Shown: one piece after another, positions 16,562 through 24,807 of the stretch
Layout: each line of letters starts with the position of its first letter
How positions within the stretch are numbered: position 1 is the stretch's first letter
Assembly: GCF_024305035.1 (NCBI RefSeq)
Contig: NZ_JAMWZB010000039.1
Location: 1 to 35,677, forward strand
From: Algoriphagus sp.
GTDB lineage: Bacteria; Bacteroidota; Bacteroidia; Cytophagales; Cyclobacteriaceae
Direction: 5' to 3'
DNA: 35,677 nt
The notes under the pieces: model-generated
Databases searched by the model: none
What the model was told of the DNA's origin: nothing
Seen by the model: the letters and a program-made list of their open reading frames with translations, nothing else
Made by a program: the position numbers and the translations under genes

Positions 16562-17596
16562 ATGTTGAGGAAAATACTCGGTATGCTACTTATATTGGGC
16601 ATTGGATTGCAGTCTAAGGCACAGGATGTGCAGTATTCGCAATTCTATGCTGCTCCTTTATACCTCAACCCTGCACTTACCGGAGCGTCTGAACTCACCC
16701 GAATAGGAGTTAATTACCGAAATCAATGGCCTGGCTTGGATTACAGTTTCAATTCCTACTCCGCCTACATTGATCATTATAGTTTTGATTATAATTCGGG
16801 GATAGGCTTGATTTTTAATGGTAACCGAGAGGGCTTGGCCAATTTATCCACCAATGAAATAGGCTTAAATTATGCCTATCAACTTCAAATTTCAGAAGAA
16901 ACGTATTTTAGATTAGGTGGCCAAGTTAGTTATATGCAGCGGGATGCTTTTTTCTCAGACCTGGTTTTTGGTACCCAGATTGATATTGTCAACGGAGGAA
17001 TTGGTGTAATCACCGATGAGTTGGATGGGATTCCCATTGATAGCCGGTATAATTTTGTTGATTTTGCCTTAGGGGGGATGTTTTATACCAAAAATATATG
17101 GCTAGGTGCATCCGCCCATCATTTGACTGAGCCTAATGTTTCTTTTGTAGAAGGGCAAATTTCAACACTACCCATGAAGTTGTCTATGCAAGGGGGAATA
17201 AAGTTTGACCTAACCGGTGGCCGAAGAGATTATTTTACCCATGCTTATCAAGAGCGGGCGATTTCTTTTGCCTTTAATTACAAACAGCAAGACCCCTTTA
17301 ATCAGCTTGACATCGGAACCCAAATTTACTTGGACCCCTTGGTTCTTGGTCTTTGGTACCGGGGCCTTCCCACCAAAAACGAACTTCCCAATAATGAATC
17401 AGTTATTGGTCTTGTCGGAGTTTCCTTGCCCACTGGACTAGACATTGGTTACTCCTATGATGTGACGGTTTCCAAGCTCAATCAGCGAAATTCCGGTGGG
17501 GCCCACGAAATTTCGGTAACCTATTCATTTTTATGGGGTGGGGATCCCAATAAACGTAACCGAAAAGCCCGGCAAATCCCCTGTTTCCGCTATTAA
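16562..17596 (+). CDS. PorP/SprF-family T9SS-associated outer-membrane protein (copy 1)
   Basis: 344 aa. The signal peptide MLRKILGMLLILGIGLQSKAQ is cleaved before DVQYSQFYAAPLYLNPALTG, the defining N-terminal stretch of the PorP/SprF family. The rest is a predicted beta-barrel (RIGVNYRNQWPGLD, FRLGGQVSYMQRDAFF, AISFAFNYKQQDPFNQLDIGTQ, LVLGLWYRG, DIGYSYDVTVSKL, GAHEISVTYSF). Family members hold type-B sorted adhesins at the surface (SprF with SprB). The tail ends in PCFRY, matched by PCFKY in copy 2. It lies just before the SprB-repeat gene but behind its own terminator. A TACCTTCG at 16532 may be a weak -7 box. Confidence 0.93.
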   Translation: MLRKILGMLLILGIGLQSKAQDVQYSQFYAAPLYLNPALTGASELTRIGVNYRNQWPGLDYSFNSYSAYIDHYSFDYNSGIGLIFNGNREGLANLSTNEIGLNYAYQLQISEETYFRLGGQVSYMQRDAFFSDLVFGTQIDIVNGGIGVITDELDGIPIDSRYNFVDFALGGMFYTKNIWLGASAHHLTEPNVSFVEGQISTLPMKLSMQGGIKFDLTGGRRDYFTHAYQERAISFAFNYKQQDPFNQLDIGTQIYLDPLVLGLWYRGLPTKNELPNNESVIGLVGVSLPTGLDIGYSYDVTVSKLNQRNSGGAHEISVTYSFLWGGDPNKRNRKARQIPCFRY

Positions 17597-17621
17597 TTTG
17601 CTGCTTAGCAAAATTTTTTTT
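17597..17621 (+). terminator. Intrinsic terminator after the first porP/sprF
   Basis: TTTGCT-GCTT-AGCAAA is followed by ATTTTTTTT, immediately after the stop codon. Confidence 0.93.
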
Positions 17622-17919
17622 GGCGCATCAACTCACAAACAACTAGTTTGAAATCATTTTATCCCTAGAAAAAAGCCGATTCAAGTCAGCATTTTGAAAA
17701 TGGTTTTTTTTGAGATCAAAAGTCCATTTCCTCATCTTCCTATATGATTTTTATCACAATATAAAATTTTGCTTATTGAAAATTATTCCTGTTATTTTGT
17801 TATCAAATAAGGCAAATATCTGATTTTAACAATTAATATTCTGTTTTGACGATACATTATGATGTATTTCAAATACAGTATTAATAGGATAAAAAGAAGA
17901 TGTTATAGCGACTGGAAAA
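17622..17919. other. AT-rich regulatory gap upstream of the adhesin gene
   Basis: No gene is visible. It contains an FNR-like palindrome TGAT-TTTT-ATCA (17745-17756), a hairpin ATACAT-TATG-ATGTAT (17852-17867), the block TATTTCAAATACA (17865-17877) that recurs before the second porP, and an AATAC-A-GTATT palindrome (17872-17882). The stacking of palindromes suggests dedicated control of the adhesin. Confidence 0.5.
17745..17756. promoter_or_regulatory. FNR/CRP-like palindrome upstream of the adhesin
   Basis: TGATTTTTATCA has the TGAT-N4-ATCA core of FNR-type sites. The identical 12-mer is found at 20776-20787 before the second porP/sprF. It lies about 164 bp before the start codon. Confidence 0.4.
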
Positions 17920-20208
17920 ATGAAAACCCGGGACTACTTCAGAAAATTTCAAATCGCAGCTTTGCTTCTGATTGGAGCATTGTCTTTTGATGCCTTTTCC
18001 CAAAAATTAGAAACTCCCGCGAATGCCACCCATCGAGATGGCAATTACGGGGGGATTCAGGTGCAGGTCAGCGGAAAGCTGGCGCTATGTTCTCACTCGG
18101 AAAAGGGATTTATTATTTTGGATGTCACCGGCGGGAAAGCTCCCTATACCTTTAAGTGGAATACCAATGAAACTACTCAGAATCGCGACAATCTTAATGC
18201 GGGAACCTATACGGTAGAAATCAAGGATTCTAATGGCTTGGTTCATATAGAACGAATTGTGGTTCAGCCTCCCTTTCCTTTGATTTTGGAATCTGTTCAA
18301 ACTCGAGATGCCTCCTGTGGTTCAGCTAAGGACGGCTATGCCAAAGTTGGAGTAAAAATTGGGAGAGGAGAGCCTTACAAGGTGGTCTGGAGTCATGGAC
18401 CAGAAGACGTTTGGGAGCTATCAGACCTGAGCGCGGGAACCTATACAGTGGTGGTTTATGATCGGTACAATTGTGATGTGTCCGTATCCTTCGAAATCAA
18501 GTCACCAGAAGGGGGTATTAATGTCTCAGAAACGATTGAGGGGATTTCCTGTTCGGCAGAAAATGACGGAAAGATCAACTTAGCCGTCACTGGTGGTGTT
18601 GCTCCTTACACCTACAAGTGGAATACCGGAGCCACAAGCAAAGATATTTCTAACTTAAGTGCCGGGAATTATGAGGTAATCATATCTGATTCCCAAGGCT
18701 GTTCCTTCTTTGGTTCGTATTCCCTAACGGCTGTAAACCCGCTGGAAATTACCGGCAGTACACTGCCACCGCTATGTAACTCAGCGGATGGGAGCATCAG
18801 CCTTTCGGTTTCAGGTGGAACGGCTCCATTTAGTTATTCTTGGAATACTGGCGCGTCTTCTTCGATTTTGGAAAACCTGAGCGCTGGAACTTACACGGTA
18901 GTGGTGACCGATGCCAATGGCTGCTCGGTCAGCAATTCCTATTCCCTTTGGGACTCTTCTGATCTCAAAGTGGAAGGCGTGGTTGAGGATGCCAGTTGCC
19001 AAGGAAATCCCGATGGTAGGATTGAACTATCCGTCAGTGGGGGCGCTGCCCCTTATACATTTGATTGGTTGCATGGCTCTTCTGATTCCAATTTGACTGA
19101 ACTCGAACCAGGAGACTATGAGGTGACCGTTCAGGATGCCAAGGGATGTCAGCAAATCCAATCATTTACTGTAGGGGCCAAAACCAGCTTAAAAGCAACT
19201 GTCCTCAGCCAGCAAAATCCTTCTTGCTTTGGGGCTTCGGATGGGCAAGCAGAACTGGAAGTGAGTGGAGCAATCGGGGAAATTAAAGTAATTTGGTCGG
19301 ACGGTGTTGAGGGACCTCTGAAGCGAACCGACCTGAAAGCTGGATCCTATTTAGTTCAAATTTTGGATGAGAACAGTTGTACACTCAATCAATCCTTGAA
19401 TATTACAAATCCGGTACCCATCCAAGCTCGAATCAGCACTGTATTTGAGACAGATTGCGAGCTAGGGCTAGTCAAAGGAAAAGCGGTACTCACCATTATT
19501 GGAGGGAAAGAACCCTATAAAATTAATTGGAATACCGGGGACAAAGACTTGAGAGAAATCCCTGTTTATCAATCCGGAATTTTGCAAGTAAGTATCACAG
19601 ACCATGCAGGCTGTCAGGCAGAATCGTCCATTAATTTGGATATGCCTGCACAAAGCACCAATCGAGCAAGAGTTTTGGATTTTGAATACCGTAAAGTAGA
19701 ATTTTCCAATGAACCGAAAGTATTGGTAGGAGAGGAACTGGAGTTTATTTCAGAAATTTCTGAAGATCTGAGAGATTGGACCTGGGATTTTGGAGACGGG
19801 ATAGTATCCAATGAACGTAATCCGGTTCACGTATTTGACCAAGAGGGGGAATTCCAAGTTACCTTAACTGCCTTTGACCCGCTGGGCTGTCCCATATCTG
19901 AAGTTAACGCGGTGCTCGTGACTAATGAGGAAGCCATGATGGTTGTACCCAATGCATTCACCCCAAATGGAGATGCATTGAATGATACGTTTATTCCAAA
20001 AATGAAAAGTGTAAATACCTTTAGCTTGGAAATATTCAATATGTGGGGTGAAAAGTTGTTTATCACGACAGATATGGAAAGCAAAGGCTGGGATGGCACT
20101 TATCAGGGCAAGCTTGTTCAGCCTGGAAATTATGTCTATCGGATTTTCTACTCAGACCTTAAAGGGCAAGAGTTTACCCTCTCAGGAGGGGTCACCTTAG
20201 TCCGGTAA
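17920..20208 (+). CDS. SprB-repeat adhesin with PKD domain and T9SS type-B sorting domain
   Basis: 762 aa. A signal peptide (FQIAALLLIGALSFDAFSQ) is followed by seven SprB-type repeats of about 76 aa, opening at Cys57, 133, 211, 286, 360, 436 and 513. Each carries a GG-x-APY-x-F/Y-x-W core and an L-x-AGTYTV strand, and all but the first end in a second Cys (for example DSQGC, DANGC), so intra-repeat disulfides are likely. A PKD domain lies at about 600-668 (WTWDFGDG, NPVHVFDQEGEFQVTL). The last 85 residues are a gliding-motility-associated/type-B T9SS signal (NAFTPNGDALNDTF, EIFNMWGEKLF, GWDGTYQGKLVQPGNYVYRI). It is a small relative of the giant SprB adhesin. Between two PorP/SprF genes, it should be secreted by T9SS and anchored through one of them. 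Confidence 0.93.
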   Translation: MKTRDYFRKFQIAALLLIGALSFDAFSQKLETPANATHRDGNYGGIQVQVSGKLALCSHSEKGFIILDVTGGKAPYTFKWNTNETTQNRDNLNAGTYTVEIKDSNGLVHIERIVVQPPFPLILESVQTRDASCGSAKDGYAKVGVKIGRGEPYKVVWSHGPEDVWELSDLSAGTYTVVVYDRYNCDVSVSFEIKSPEGGINVSETIEGISCSAENDGKINLAVTGGVAPYTYKWNTGATSKDISNLSAGNYEVIISDSQGCSFFGSYSLTAVNPLEITGSTLPPLCNSADGSISLSVSGGTAPFSYSWNTGASSSILENLSAGTYTVVVTDANGCSVSNSYSLWDSSDLKVEGVVEDASCQGNPDGRIELSVSGGAAPYTFDWLHGSSDSNLTELEPGDYEVTVQDAKGCQQIQSFTVGAKTSLKATVLSQQNPSCFGASDGQAELEVSGAIGEIKVIWSDGVEGPLKRTDLKAGSYLVQILDENSCTLNQSLNITNPVPIQARISTVFETDCELGLVKGKAVLTIIGGKEPYKINWNTGDKDLREIPVYQSGILQVSITDHAGCQAESSINLDMPAQSTNRARVLDFEYRKVEFSNEPKVLVGEELEFISEISEDLRDWTWDFGDGIVSNERNPVHVFDQEGEFQVTLTAFDPLGCPISEVNAVLVTNEEAMMVVPNAFTPNGDALNDTFIPKMKSVNTFSLEIFNMWGEKLFITTDMESKGWDGTYQGKLVQPGNYVYRIFYSDLKGQEFTLSGGVTLVR

Positions 20209-20232
20209 AATTCAATTTGATTCCCCTAAATT

Positions 20233-20257
20233 AAGCTACTATGAGCTAGCTTTTTTT
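20233..20257 (+). terminator. Intrinsic terminator after the adhesin
   Basis: AAGCTA / TAGCTT stem with an 8-nt loop, followed by seven or more T. Confidence 0.85.
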
Positions 20258-20965
20258 GTATAAATTATCCAGATTTCGGATAAGGACAGGATTGGATTAA
20301 GGTTTTGGTATTCTAGCTTTGTCAAACAGGTTGGAGTCTTGACAGGGTTGAGCTAAGTTTGAAACGCCCATGTTAAGTGCTTGGATTAAATCCAATTGCC
20401 TTATCCTAGCTTAAGGTATGGAAGGAAGCTCGAATAAAATTCATAAATTATTCATTTTGAGAGTTTTTGCTTCGTTAAACGTATTCTTGAGGTTCTAAGA
20501 ACGATTGAGCAGGAAACTTATATACTTATAAAAATGCGTTTGAAATAAATTTTTATATACGTTATTTTCAGCCTAGTTTTTTGAATCATAAGGCGCTTCC
20601 TTTTTAGATTTTGTGAGTAAAAAAAAATTAGAAAAATTCAATTTTTTTAAAAAAAAATATTTTAGGCCAATTGATTTTTATAATACCAAATATGTAACTC
20701 CTATTTTATTTTTTGTGGAACCTACCAAAAGTATGTTTTCGTAATCAGTCTACTCATTTTCAACAGGTTAATAAGTGATTTTTATCATTTGTAAATCCAA
20801 ATAATAGTTGCTATTTAACATTGTCAGCTTGGATTATAAGAAGATCATTTTGCTGATTTCATGATGCATAAAATTATATTTCAAAATACAAAGAGCAAAA
20901 TAAACAATATAAAAATCAAAATAAGGAGTTGTAAATAGAGTATAAAGTCCGCAAAGAAATAAATT
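20258..20965. other. Long AT-rich intergenic region before the second porP/sprF
   Basis: About 700 bp with no convincing gene; the small ATG frames I read stop within 30 codons and look random. It has a TTATCC/GGATAA hairpin (20265-20283), an AT-only inverted repeat TATAAAAAT/ATTTTTATA (20527-20557), homopolymer A/T tracts near 20620-20665, the FNR-like 12-mer at 20776-20787, and TATTTCAAAATACA at 20877-20890. The region directly before the gene has AAGGAG at 20923-20928, too far for a normal ribosome site. A small RNA cannot be excluded. Confidence 0.5.
20776..20787. promoter_or_regulatory. FNR/CRP-like palindrome upstream of the second porP/sprF
   Basis: TGATTTTTATCA, identical to the copy at 17745-17756, about 179 bp before the start codon. 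Confidence 0.4.
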
Positions 20966-21991
20966 ATGAAAAAGGTCGTCTTCATATTGATTTTAGTCCT
21001 CCTGGGTTTCCAAGGGTACGGTCAGGACGCCCAATATTCACAATTTTATGCAGCCCCGATTTATCTCAATCCGGCGATGACCGGATCTACCGAGATGACT
21101 CAGATCGGTGTAAACTTTAGAAATCAGTGGCCGGGCTTGGATCAATCCATAACTTCTTACTCCGCGTATGCTGATCATTATATTTTTGGAGCAAACAGCG
21201 GAATTGGAGTGATCGTAAACCGATCTGAGCAAAGCATGGCTAACCTGAGTGTCTCCGAAATCGGGCTGTCTTATGCTTATCGAGCTCGATTAGGTTTCCG
21301 TTCTTTCTTGAGATTTGGTGGGCAAGTAAGTTATATGGATCGGGATGCCTATTTTGGAAATATGGTCTTTGGTAGTCAAATCGATGATCAAAATGGTTCG
21401 ATTGGTGATTTCAGCGGAGAAAATCTCGCCACAGATATGCGTCATCAGTTTGTAGATTACAGCTTCGGAGTACTTTATAACAATGAACATGCTTGGCTTG
21501 GGGTTTCAGCTCATCATATTACGCAACCCAATATCTCATTTTTAGAAGGGGATTTCAGTGAATTGCCGATGAAACTTTCCGCGCATGGCGGAGTGAAATT
21601 TGATCTTTCCGGCGGAGCTTTCAAGTCTTATTATAATCAAACTTCCGGGGTTCGAGAATTGGCTTTGGCTTTTAATTATAAAAATCAGGGTCCTTTTCAA
21701 CAATTAGATTTGGGCGCTCAGCTGAATATTCAGCCGTTGGTCTTGGGCCTTTGGTACCGTGGCTTACCCATTTCAGATACGATGGGAACCAATCATGAAT
21801 CCTTGGTTTCCCTGGTTGGGATTTCATTAGGCAATGGCCTAAATATCGGTTACAGTTACGATTATGTGGTTTCGTCCTTAGCTTCTGCTCAGGTCAGTGG
21901 AGCCCACGAAATCAGTATTCGCTTCAGCTTTTTGGCAGGAGATGCTGCAGGAGCTGGAAGAAAATCTTCCATGCCTTGCTTCAAATATTAA
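20966..21991 (+). CDS. PorP/SprF-family T9SS-associated outer-membrane protein (copy 2)
   Basis: 341 aa, an obvious paralogue of the protein at 16562: the signal peptide MKKVVFILILVLLGFQGYGQ precedes DAQYSQFYAAPIYLNPAMTG, then IGVNFRNQWPGLD, SYSAYADHY, RFGGQVSYMDRDAYF, LVLGLWYRG and NIGYSYDYVVSSL align position by position, and both end in PCF(K/R)Y. It differs in the loops (for example GDFSGENLATDMRH), where partner specificity would be expected. It probably binds or anchors the neighbouring SprB-repeat adhesin, or another one. It has its own long upstream control region and ends in a hairpin that touches the next gene. Confidence 0.93.
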   Translation: MKKVVFILILVLLGFQGYGQDAQYSQFYAAPIYLNPAMTGSTEMTQIGVNFRNQWPGLDQSITSYSAYADHYIFGANSGIGVIVNRSEQSMANLSVSEIGLSYAYRARLGFRSFLRFGGQVSYMDRDAYFGNMVFGSQIDDQNGSIGDFSGENLATDMRHQFVDYSFGVLYNNEHAWLGVSAHHITQPNISFLEGDFSELPMKLSAHGGVKFDLSGGAFKSYYNQTSGVRELALAFNYKNQGPFQQLDLGAQLNIQPLVLGLWYRGLPISDTMGTNHESLVSLVGISLGNGLNIGYSYDYVVSSLASAQVSGAHEISIRFSFLAGDAAGAGRKSSMPCFKY

Positions 21992-22012
21992 TTTCTCATA
22001 AACAATGATTTC

Positions 22013-22046
22013 AAAAAGGGGCTTTATCAAGTAAAGTCCTTTTTTT
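22013..22046 (+). terminator. Terminator-like hairpin abutting the photolyase start codon
   Basis: AAAGGGGCTTTA-TCAAG-TAAAGTCCTTT pairs with one bulge and one G-U pair, and the T-run (22040-22046) ends directly at the ATG of the photolyase gene. Confidence 0.75.
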
Positions 22047-23576
22047 ATGGCGAAAATTCTACGTTTGATTTTAGGTGATCAGCTCAACAGCAATCACCCT
22101 TGGTTTCGGGAAAAAAATGAGGAAGTAATCTATTTGATGGCTGAAATGCGTCAGGAAACTGATTATGTAACTCATCACATCCAAAAGGTGCTCGCTTTTT
22201 TTCTTTCCATGCGGAATTTTGCAGCGCAGCTCCAAGCGGATGGCCACCAGGTCAACTACGTTAAAATCGATGATAAGCACAACCCGCAAGATCTGACGAA
22301 ATTGATCCATAATTGGATCGAAGAGCTGGAAATTGAGACCTTTGAGTACCAACTTCCTGATGAGTACCGACTTGATCAGCAGCTACAGGAAATTTGCTCC
22401 CAGTTGAAAATTAAATTCAAAGCCTACGACACGGAACATTTCCTAACCGACCGGGAATATTTGGCCCAATTTTTCAAAGGAAAAAAGACCTACCTAATGG
22501 AATCTTTCTATCGGGAAATGAGACGAAAGTTCAAGATCCTGATGGACGGGAAAGAACCCGTGGAGGGCAAGTGGAATTTTGATCAAGAAAACCGTTCTGC
22601 ACTCAAGGACAGGCGCCTTCTGTTGAAGCCAAAAACCCATCCCAAATCTGTACAAAGCCTATTTCAAACCCTGAAGGATGCACAACTAAAAACAATTGGA
22701 AGCCTCGATCCAGAGCAGTTTGATTGGCCAACCAGCCGAGAGGAGTGCTTGGAGGTTCTGGATTACTTCTGTGAAAAGCTTTTGGTCCATTTTGGAGATT
22801 ATCAAGATGCTTTAACGACCTGGGATCCCTTTCTTTTTCATTCTCGCCTGAGTTTTGCGATGAATAGTAAAATGCTCTCTCCACTGGAAGTGGTAGAAAC
22901 GGTCGAAAAATATTGGGAAGGCCATAAAGAGGAAATTTCCATCTCCCAAGTGGAGGGTTTTATTCGGCAAATCATCGGATGGCGAGAATACATGCGCGGC
23001 GTATATTGGGCCAAAATGCCTGACTATTCGGAGATGAATTTTTTTGGGCATGAGCGAAAGCTCCCCGAGTGGTTCTGGACAGGGAAAACAAAGATGAAGT
23101 GCCTTTCCCATTCCATTGGCCAATCTTTGGATAGGGCCTATGCGCATCATATTCAGCGGCTGATGGTGACAGGAAATTTTGCCTTACTGTCAGGGATTCA
23201 TCCCGATGAGGTGGATCAATGGTATTTGGGAATATACATCGATGCCATTGAATGGGTAGAAATCACCAATACGCGAGGCATGTCCCAATTTGCAGATGGT
23301 GGGATTGTCGGAACCAAACCTTATGTCTCCTCGGCAAATTACATCAAAAAACAGGGTAACTATTGTGATCACTGCGCTTACAACCCTAAGGAAAAGGTCG
23401 GTGAAAAAGCTTGTCCATTCAATAGTTTGTATTGGCATTTTTACGATCGAAATCGGGATAAATTGGAAAATAACCCCCGTATCGGCATGGCTTATCGTAC
23501 TTGGGATAAAATGAAAAATAAGCAGGAAATCCTTGATCAGGCAGAAAAGTATCTCAATGATATCGATTCCCTCTAA
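22047..23576 (+). CDS. Iron-sulfur bacterial cryptochrome/(6-4) photolyase (PhrB type)
   Basis: 509 aa. The N-terminal alpha/beta domain starts with the family hallmark LRLILGDQLN, and the FAD-binding helical domain contains DPFLFHSRLSF, QIIGWREYMRG and SHSIGQSLDRAYAHHIQRLMVTGNFALL. Four cysteines (Cys352, 440, 443 and 456) have the same spacing as the [4Fe-4S] ligands of Agrobacterium PhrB (350, 438, 441, 454). PhrB-group enzymes repair (6-4) photoproducts and carry 6,7-dimethyl-8-ribityllumazine as antenna. The start is fixed by the first beta-strand, even though a terminator T-run sits immediately upstream. The gene follows the second porP by 55 bp and has no clear own promoter. Confidence 0.94.
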   Translation: MAKILRLILGDQLNSNHPWFREKNEEVIYLMAEMRQETDYVTHHIQKVLAFFLSMRNFAAQLQADGHQVNYVKIDDKHNPQDLTKLIHNWIEELEIETFEYQLPDEYRLDQQLQEICSQLKIKFKAYDTEHFLTDREYLAQFFKGKKTYLMESFYREMRRKFKILMDGKEPVEGKWNFDQENRSALKDRRLLLKPKTHPKSVQSLFQTLKDAQLKTIGSLDPEQFDWPTSREECLEVLDYFCEKLLVHFGDYQDALTTWDPFLFHSRLSFAMNSKMLSPLEVVETVEKYWEGHKEEISISQVEGFIRQIIGWREYMRGVYWAKMPDYSEMNFFGHERKLPEWFWTGKTKMKCLSHSIGQSLDRAYAHHIQRLMVTGNFALLSGIHPDEVDQWYLGIYIDAIEWVEITNTRGMSQFADGGIVGTKPYVSSANYIKKQGNYCDHCAYNPKEKVGEKACPFNSLYWHFYDRNRDKLENNPRIGMAYRTWDKMKNKQEILDQAEKYLNDIDSL

Positions 23577-23742
23577 GCTGGATGATGCCTAAAAATCTAC
23601 AGTGAGCATTCTAGGCGAAATTAAATCAAGCCACTGATGAGGGAGGCATCACGCCCTTGCAGCGATTGAGCTAACAGCAGCAAAACAATTCATTTTGAAG
23701 CGGTTTGGGCTTGTCATAGGAAGTCCCATGCCTCGTTTTGGT

Positions 23743-24807
23743 TTAATCAATTTTAAAAGCAAGCGAGCCGAGTAAAAAGTAATTTTCTGAATTTCCATCA
23801 CCCATGCCCAGTTCCGGACCGGTCAACCAGCGTCCTTCCAAGCGAAAAGTTGCGGTTTTGAAGGCTTTCCAGTCTCCATTCAGCGAAAAGCCGCTAGTTT
23901 TGATTCCCTGATCGGTTAGACTCATAGAAATCGCTTGAAAGGGATCGTTGTAATGCTCAACCCGAAAAGCTGAGGCGAATTTTTCGGAAAACTGCTTTTG
24001 CAGGATTGCGGAGCCTCCCCACCAGTTTCGATCAAAGTCGAAGGGGAGTGTACGTCTTCCTCCATCCAATCCAGCAATCAAGCGCCAACCTTTTCCTAGT
24101 GTAAAATCTCCGTAGAAATTAGTAAAATAGAGCATCGTTTCCGTTTCCAAAGGCTGGTCGGTTCCCAAAAATGTGCTCCAGTTTAAGGTGGTGTTTTCCG
24201 AGGGTGAGTAGGTAGCCTGAGTCCCAAATGAAGGGATATTTCGGCCAGGGATCGCTCGGATTCGTTGCCATCCATTCAGGTATAAAATGGCAAAATACCA
24301 ATGTTCATTCTTCTCCCAACTCAAGCGAAGGCCCGTTTCAAAGTAGGGGCTATTTTCTGCAATAATGGATCGGGAAAGACTGAGGTTTTCCGTGGAAACA
24401 GCATTTTCAAATCCTATGTGAGAAGGCAGGACGCCTGCATCTAGCCAAAGGGTTTTATTTCGGTCAATGGCCAGGCCTACATTGGCCTGATGAATCCATT
24501 TTAAAAGTGCCGGTTCGTTGGCGTAATTGTCTCTGGGGTAAGTGCCTTGCTGTATACCCAGATTCGCCCGAAGAAAATCCGATCTCAGGTTTACCGAGAA
24601 CAGCGCTAAATTAACTCCCAGCCTATTTTGCTTCGTATGATTATAAAGAAAAGGGAGTCTTTGTTCTAGACCCATGCGATCCACAAAATCGTATCCATAA
24701 TACAGATCCAAAAATCCGGAAAACTCAACTTCAAAGGTGTTTTTTTCTTCTTGGCCAAAAGAGGGGACCGCCCAAAAAAAGAGGGAAATCCAGATTAGTT
24801 TTCTCAT
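23743..24807 (-). CDS. Outer-membrane porin (OmpL-like beta-barrel, BBP2 type)
   Basis: 354 aa with a signal peptide (MRKLIWISLFFWAVPSFGQ) and a barrel of short amphipathic strands ending in LLGSLAFKID. The segments FSGFLDLYYGYDF, FLYNHTKQNRLGVNLA, ANEPALLKWIHQANVGLA, LDAGVLPSHIGFENAVSTENLSLSRSI (overlapping) are the recognisable pattern of the putative beta-barrel porin-2 family in Bacteroidota. It should be a passive outer-membrane channel of unknown selectivity. Its ATG overlaps the stop of the MscS gene by 4 bp, so the two are one operon; MscS is first. Confidence 0.85.
   Translation of the reverse strand: MRKLIWISLFFWAVPSFGQEEKNTFEVEFSGFLDLYYGYDFVDRMGLEQRLPFLYNHTKQNRLGVNLALFSVNLRSDFLRANLGIQQGTYPRDNYANEPALLKWIHQANVGLAIDRNKTLWLDAGVLPSHIGFENAVSTENLSLSRSIIAENSPYFETGLRLSWEKNEHWYFAILYLNGWQRIRAIPGRNIPSFGTQATYSPSENTTLNWSTFLGTDQPLETETMLYFTNFYGDFTLGKGWRLIAGLDGGRRTLPFDFDRNWWGGSAILQKQFSEKFASAFRVEHYNDPFQAISMSLTDQGIKTSGFSLNGDWKAFKTATFRLEGRWLTGPELGMGDGNSENYFLLGSLAFKID

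Noticed and set aside
20241..20500. Short ATG frames in the long intergenic gap
   Set aside because: All end within about 30 codons and show no coding-like composition.
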